From positions 1 to 46,186 of the forward strand of contig CALDGQ010000085.1 of assembly GCA_937941765.1 (NCBI GenBank): a stretch of 46,186 nt of DNA, read 5' to 3'. The stretch is from an uncultured Saprospiraceae bacterium. Lineage in GTDB: Bacteria > Bacteroidota > Bacteroidia > Chitinophagales > Saprospiraceae. The notes below the pieces were generated by a model. It was not told the DNA's origin and did not search any database. It worked only from the letters and a program-made list of their open reading frames with translations. Position numbers and translations under genes: made by a program. Positions within the stretch are counted from its first letter, which is position 1; each line of letters opens with the position of its first letter. Of the stretch, positions 43,901-46,186 are shown in pieces.

Positions 43901-46186
43901 ACATAAGTGTATATCTTGTTCATGATTATAAACTGGAAATACAGTTAGGTCTAAGTAAACAATACTATCACAATCAAATTGGGTGTTTAAATTTTCAGTG
44001 TAAAATCCAGTGGTGGTATAAATATTCCCTCCTACTGATATGGAATCTCCATCACAGAAAGAAATGACAATTGTATCTGCAAAAACAGCATGTACAGTCA
44101 ATGTTAACTCAACAATACTATCACATCCATGTGACGTTTGCAAAGTATCAATATAAGTTCCAGTTGCATCATAAGTTGAAGTTCCTACAGAAACGGTCTC
44201 GCCATCACATATTTCATCTTCAATTGGATTGAATAAATTTGGATGAACAATTAATGCTGTTTCTTGTAAAATGAAACAACCATCGGATCCAACTAAAGTG
44301 TCTGCATAATTTCCAGGAATGTCATAAACAGAATTTCCAACGATAACAGAATCACCATCACAAATTTCTAAAGTTACTGGATCAATTATTAAATCCAAAA
44401 ACTGTAGATCCAAAAACACAACACTGTCACATCCATTAAATCCAACTAATGAATCCACATAGATACCTGGAATATCTAAAGTATCGCCAGCAAATATAGT
44501 TGTTAATCCAGGGCATAAATTTTCGTATAATTGGGTATCCTCAACATTCAATAAGACATCTAGACGCAGTTCATTTGAAAGCACATTACAATCGGTGTTT
44601 GTTATATCATCACTGGAATTTGAAACAACGACTCTAAACCAACCATCCGTTTCACCATCGGTCACAAATGAAAGTGTTGCATTGGTTTCTCCAACAATAT
44701 CATTCCATATAACACCATCTACACTAAATTGCCATTGATATACTGGTGTCGGATATGCGGCTCCTACTGTTGAACTGAAAGTAACCAATTCATCTTGACA
44801 AATAGTAGCAACAGGTGAAACAGTAATTACAACTTTTGGACTACATCCTACAACTGAAATATTTTGAACATGCGAATTAGTATTGCCACATGAATCTGCA
44901 ACCTCCCAAGTTCTAACTAACGTATAATGTTCGATACAATCACCATCCACTCGCACTTCCGAATAGGTTGGTGTAAGATCACCAATACAAATATCAGTTG
45001 CACTCATAGCAACAGGAACTGGAATGTTATCACAGTCAGTAGTCACATCATCTGGAAGTTCCGAAAATACAGGGCTAACAATATCTTCTTGCGTTATTAT
45101 TTGTATCGCTGTTGTTACATTTCCACATGCATCTGCTAAACTCCAGGTTCTGGTGATAATACTTGCTCCTTCACAAGGCTCATTTGGTGATATTTCATCC
45201 GAATAACTCGCCTCTCCTAATGAGGTATCACAAAGATCAGATTCGTCAAGGACATCACCAACTATTCCTAAATCACTAGGATCTTCATCACAAGAGATCG
45301 TAATATCTTCAGGTGCTGTAAATAAAGGTGGAATGGTGTCTATCAAAGTGATGGTTTGAATGCCAGAAGTAACGTTGCCACAATCATCCGATAAATTCCA
45401 AATCCTTGTTATAATAGATGCCCCAATACATGGATTCGCATTTTGAATCGTTTCAATAAACCCAGCTTCTCCCAATGTTGTATCACAATTATCTGCTTCA
45501 TCTAACACTTCGCCTACTATTGTAGGATCACTTGTATCCAAATGACAATCCATCGTTACATCTTCAGGTATTGTAAACGTTGGTGGTGTCGTATCTTCTA
45601 ATGTAATGGTTTGAATTGCGGTCGTTTCATTTCCGCAAGCATCTGTCAAACTCCAAGTTCTGGTTACTATTCTTGCTCCAATACATGGGTCATCTGTTGA
45701 AACCACATCTATAAAGGTTGCTTCCCCTATCGAAGTATCACAATTGTCCGCTTCATCTAGTACCTCTCCTGTGATGGTCAAATCTGATTCATCTATTTCG
45801 CATTCCAGCGTAACATCTTCTGGTACTGTAAATGTTGGTGGTGTAGTGTCTTCTATTGTTACTACTTGTAATCCTGTTATTACATTACCACAAGCATCTG
45901 TCAAACTCCACGTTCTTTCTATCACCATTGCTCCTATACATGGATCATCCGCTGATATTACATCTGTATAAATCGCTTCTCCTAAGGACGTATCACAATT
46001 ATCCGCTTCATCTAGCACATCTCCAGTAATTGTCAAATCGGTTTCATCTAAATCACATTCTATTGTTACATCTACTGGCACGCCAAATGTTGGTGGTGTA
46101 GTATCTTCTAGTGTAATTATTTGAGCAGCTTTCTTTTCATTTCCACAAGCATCCGTCAAACTCCATGTTCTGGTAATAACACTAGC
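37973..46186 (-). CDS. Giant T9SS type-B repeat adhesin (N-terminus outside window)
   Basis: The frame is open to the right edge: codons upstream of 46159 continue a repeat (ASVITRTWSL), so the start lies beyond the window. About 2737 residues are visible. In order: HYR-like 85-residue repeats (end of one copy, four full copies, one divergent), an Ig-like domain (about 44560-44840; VYQWQFSVDGVIWNDI), 38 tandem 51-residue repeats with paired cysteines, a PKD/Ig-like pair (38240-38700), and a C-terminal gliding-motility-type (CHU_C) T9SS type-B sorting domain (about 37976-38245; FITPNGDGANDF, VYNRWGELLF, FWDGTFKGRPLNPGVYVYYM). It is expected to be exported by the T9SS and displayed on the surface or secreted as a long stalk-like adhesin. 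No enzymatic domain is seen. Confidence 0.92.
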   Translation of the reverse strand, partial: ASVITRTWSLTDACGNEKKAAQIITLEDTTPPTFGVPVDVTIECDLDETDLTITGDVLDEADNCDTSLGEAIYTDVISADDPCIGAMVIERTWSLTDACGNVITGLQVVTIEDTTPPTFTVPEDVTLECEIDESDLTITGEVLDEADNCDTSIGEATFIDVVSTDDPCIGARIVTRTWSLTDACGNETTAIQTITLEDTTPPTFTIPEDVTMDCHLDTSDPTIVGEVLDEADNCDTTLGEAGFIETIQNANPCIGASIITRIWNLSDDCGNVTSGIQTITLIDTIPPLFTAPEDITISCDEDPSDLGIVGDVLDESDLCDTSLGEASYSDEISPNEPCEGASIITRTWSLADACGNVTTAIQIITQEDIVSPVFSELPDDVTTDCDNIPVPVAMSATDICIGDLTPTYSEVRVDGDCIEHYTLVRTWEVADSCGNTNSHVQNISVVGCSPKVVITVSPVATICQDELVTFSSTVGAAYPTPVYQWQFSVDGVIWNDIVGETNATLSFVTDGETDGWFRVVVSNSSDDITNTDCNVLSNELRLDVLLNVEDTQLYENLCPGLTTIFAGDTLDIPGIYVDSLVGFNGCDSVVFLDLQFLDLIIDPVTLEICDGDSVIVGNSVYDIPGNYADTLVGSDGCFILQETALIVHPNLFNPIEDEICDGETVSVGTSTYDATGTYIDTLQTSHGCDSIVELTLTVHAVFADTIVISFCDGDSISVGGNIYTTTGFYTENLNTQFDCDSIVYLDLTVFPVYNHEQDIHLCFGDSIDVGNSTYYTDGIYFNTFTTINGCDSIMQTTVAVSNEVYGPVDDVWMCAGQTHTNNWGTFDSTGIYFDTLMTAQGCDSILTLQLVELDSILNEINEVICDGETFDIGTQTLTTTGTYLEIFTADNLCDSIVTLNLLVNPNTDTLINHVDCWGTTFSAGGQTFVESGSYTINLLNQYDCDSTIVLELIIRDSIFMDLDSTICEGDTLFYDNNAYTTTGVYDHVFTSFEDCDSTVRYVLTVLENSVETIKQLSCDGTVFSAGGQNFTETGNYTINIPNAVGCDSTITLNIEFIDSVFTQITEVLCDGEFYPYEGVDYTTSGTHVFPYTTPLGCDSIVTLELLFNPNTDTLINHVDCWGTTFTAGGETFDESGSYTINTLNQYNCDSTIVLNLTIRDSIYTNLDSIICEGDTIFFDTLTYTTTGRYEFMYTSVYGCDSLVAFDLTVHPNTVEVMDESRCDGTIFTAGGQDFTETGNYTINIPNYLGCDSTILLNIEFIDSVFSTLNIGFCAGESASYNGIVYSVPGVFDHAFISAAGCDSIVTVTVDTLTHTTLTVDTSTCYGTPYTIGGETFTETGAYTINLDNTNGCDSTIYLDIFFIDTVYTNLTEIICENDTAFYNGINYSNPGIYQHTFISSFGCDSIVNYEVIQNRHTDTTIIAEACYNLSVIVGGQVFDSTGIYTINLDNALECDSTIYLELTILDSIYNNTNEIICQGESYTFNSVTYESTGVYLDTLIASNGCDSFDYLYLVELPEIDSTLYRSACKGTIVNVAGESFTETGSYQIDLTSSFGCDSTLYVNIDFIDTIFTEFAAEFCEGDDYTYNGVTYTTPGTHQHAFVSEAGCDSIVTLILDENPDVDTLLTRVGCDGVSFEVAGEIFTEDGIYTINLLNQNGCDSTITVEVTMIDTIFTPFFETICEGETFNFQGVDYNSAGVYEFPYTSAIGCDSLVVLTIHQNTHTDTILNIVDCYESSFVIDGQVYDSTGNYNVVIPNYFGCDSLITLNLLLNDSISSMIVETICEGETVIFGGNPYTTPGIFVDIFTAANGCDSTAYLDLTVNPLSELYLTESTCTGATFTVGGQDFSTSGNYQIDLLNHYGCDSIIYLDITFVDSISSIHNAVFCEGDSFDYENDTYTDAGTYQHVLVTSEGCDSIVTLVLSMVPDVDTLVYATACYGIDFEMAGQTYTESGTYTIDLTNQNGCDSTVTLEITFIDTIFTIINEVFCEGDSFPYVDSIFYAPGSYEYGFTSSLGCDSIVTLELEMLLDTDTIIERQVCIGSTYTFNGETFDSTGIYQIDLFNSNGCDSTIQLDVIFVDTVYTALASTFCEGDEYEFGDSIYTTGGVHLYPYLTENGCDSIILLTLNMLPDSDTTIYHETCYATPFTIAGETFEEAGSYTIDLLNENNCDSTIYLNLIFRDSSFSDMVHEMCEGDTINFNGVDYTQTGNYGHNYVNQFGCDSTANLILTVYPHTAEYVSQVSCYDTPFTIAGQTFTTDGIYTIDLTNQYGCDSTLTVAVQFRDSIYTNINESICEGETASWNGANFNTTGVYTQTYTSYFGCDSLVNFVLDVVENSDTIINQVNCYNTTYTIGEQVFDETGIYNVVLNNAAGCDSLIQLILTINQPIETELYVGFCDGDSYTYDGTNYDAAGTYMHEYTSTNGCDSTVYLNVVVHDIYEMIEEMTICVGDSVTINGQVIFTSGIYTDSLTTYTGCDSLIIVDLTVEDITTLTPQDYTICEGESVQLYVDGSETMYWSPPTSLSCTNCPDPIATPIVTTTYNIIAESCLGEMVETTVTVFVNELPEIQVDADIYISHGDTATIIASVNKDDVELIWTDQTESVLCIDCVEMDVVPTNNSVYTITAIDLQGCQDEVDVNIKVNKECTEGIIEVPNFITPNGDGANDFMEVRYSKVKRVALLRVYNRWGELLFHTEEVNSEFWDGTFKGRPLNPGVYVYYMDIICLNGDPFVKTGNITIIN
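38705..44521 (-). repeat. 38 tandem coding repeats of 51 residues (153 bp)
   Basis: Each unit has the pattern x3-C-x-G-(D/E/T)-...-G-x-Y-...-G-C-D-S-(I/T)-(V/I)-x-L-...-D-(S/T), with Cys at positions 4 and 32 that could form one disulfide per unit. Two units are 52 residues. Units 7-36 (39014-43603, exactly 15 x 306 bp) alternate between two subtypes: one with ICEGDT/Y-x-G-x-x-Y-T-T-T-G and GCDSIV, the other with F-T-x-G-G-Q-T-F-T-E-T-G, Y-T-I-N-L and GCDSTI, ending DSIYT. The first six units are more divergent and not alternating. Confidence 0.9.
45080..46099 (-). repeat. Four tandem HYR-like repeats of 85 residues (255 bp)
   Basis: Exact 255-bp period: 45845-46099, 45590-45844, 45335-45589, 45080-45334. 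Each unit begins TPPTF or a variant, and carries VLDEADNCDTSLGEA, PCIGA, RTWSLTDACGN and a closing T-x-E-D-T. There are four conserved cysteines per unit. A fifth, shorter and divergent unit follows (about 44840-45079), and the array continues beyond the right edge. Confidence 0.88.

Noticed and set aside
38705..44521. Regular 153-bp repeats resembling a large repeat array or CRISPR-like locus
   Set aside because: The period is three times a codon multiple, the repeats are divergent in DNA and conserved in protein, and one frame stays open throughout. These are protein repeats.

Overview
The window looks like chromosomal DNA of a Bacteroidota bacterium, most likely Saprospiria-like. The evidence is AT-rich DNA, several proteins with type IX secretion (T9SS) C-terminal sorting domains of both type A and gliding-associated type B, SPII lipoproteins, a membrane-anchored AraC-type regulator, very large cysteine-containing repeat adhesins, and promoter-like sequences of the Bacteroidota TTTG / TAnnTTTG type. 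I see no rRNA, tRNA, insertion sequence, integrase or CRISPR array.

Layout. (i) 1-2.6 kb: the 3' part of a T9SS-secreted multidomain surface protein, then two strong hairpins. (ii) 2.8-7.8 kb, minus strand: a fused lipoprotein (cytochrome c, PA14, beta-propeller, DUF1080) followed by a NupG-like MFS transporter, probably a sugar or nucleoside use unit. (iii) 8-12.3 kb: a SnoaL-like protein, an MBL-fold hydrolase, a secreted VWA protein of the YfbK type, and a small lipoprotein. (iv) 12.5-17.2 kb, minus strand: a tight operon of a sigma-70-family factor, a single-pass protein resembling an anti-sigma factor with an outer TPR domain, and a membrane-anchored TPR-CHAT protease. Divergent from it at 17.4-21.1 kb is a T9SS-secreted protein with a phosphohistidine-like segment and a PPDK_N (ATP-grasp) domain. 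(v) 21.5-27.5 kb: a possibly structured leader, a 1422-residue TPR / GT-D-like / sulfotransferase fusion, and a GT-C-like membrane protein. (vi) 27.8-33.4 kb: an RND efflux adaptor and pump, convergent with a membrane AraC regulator. (vii) 33.7-37.9 kb: a DUF4406-like protein, a secreted transglutaminase-like protein, a Fic protein, and a compact GNAT / PseH-like / MaoC-like trio. (viii) 38.0 kb to the end, minus strand: the 3' 8.2 kb of a giant T9SS type-B adhesin with 38 tandem 51-residue repeats and at least four 85-residue HYR-like repeats.

The best candidate for a little-described system is region iv. Topology predicted from sequence puts the CHAT protease domain and the TPR domain of the putative anti-sigma factor on the same outer face of the inner membrane. 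This suggests, as inference only, that the CHAT protease releases the sigma factor by cleaving its anchor. The divergent secreted dikinase-like protein would be a natural candidate target gene. Second are the secreted dikinase-like protein itself and the three-part TPR / glycosyltransferase / sulfotransferase fusion.

All family calls come from reading motifs and domain patterns by eye. No database search was run.
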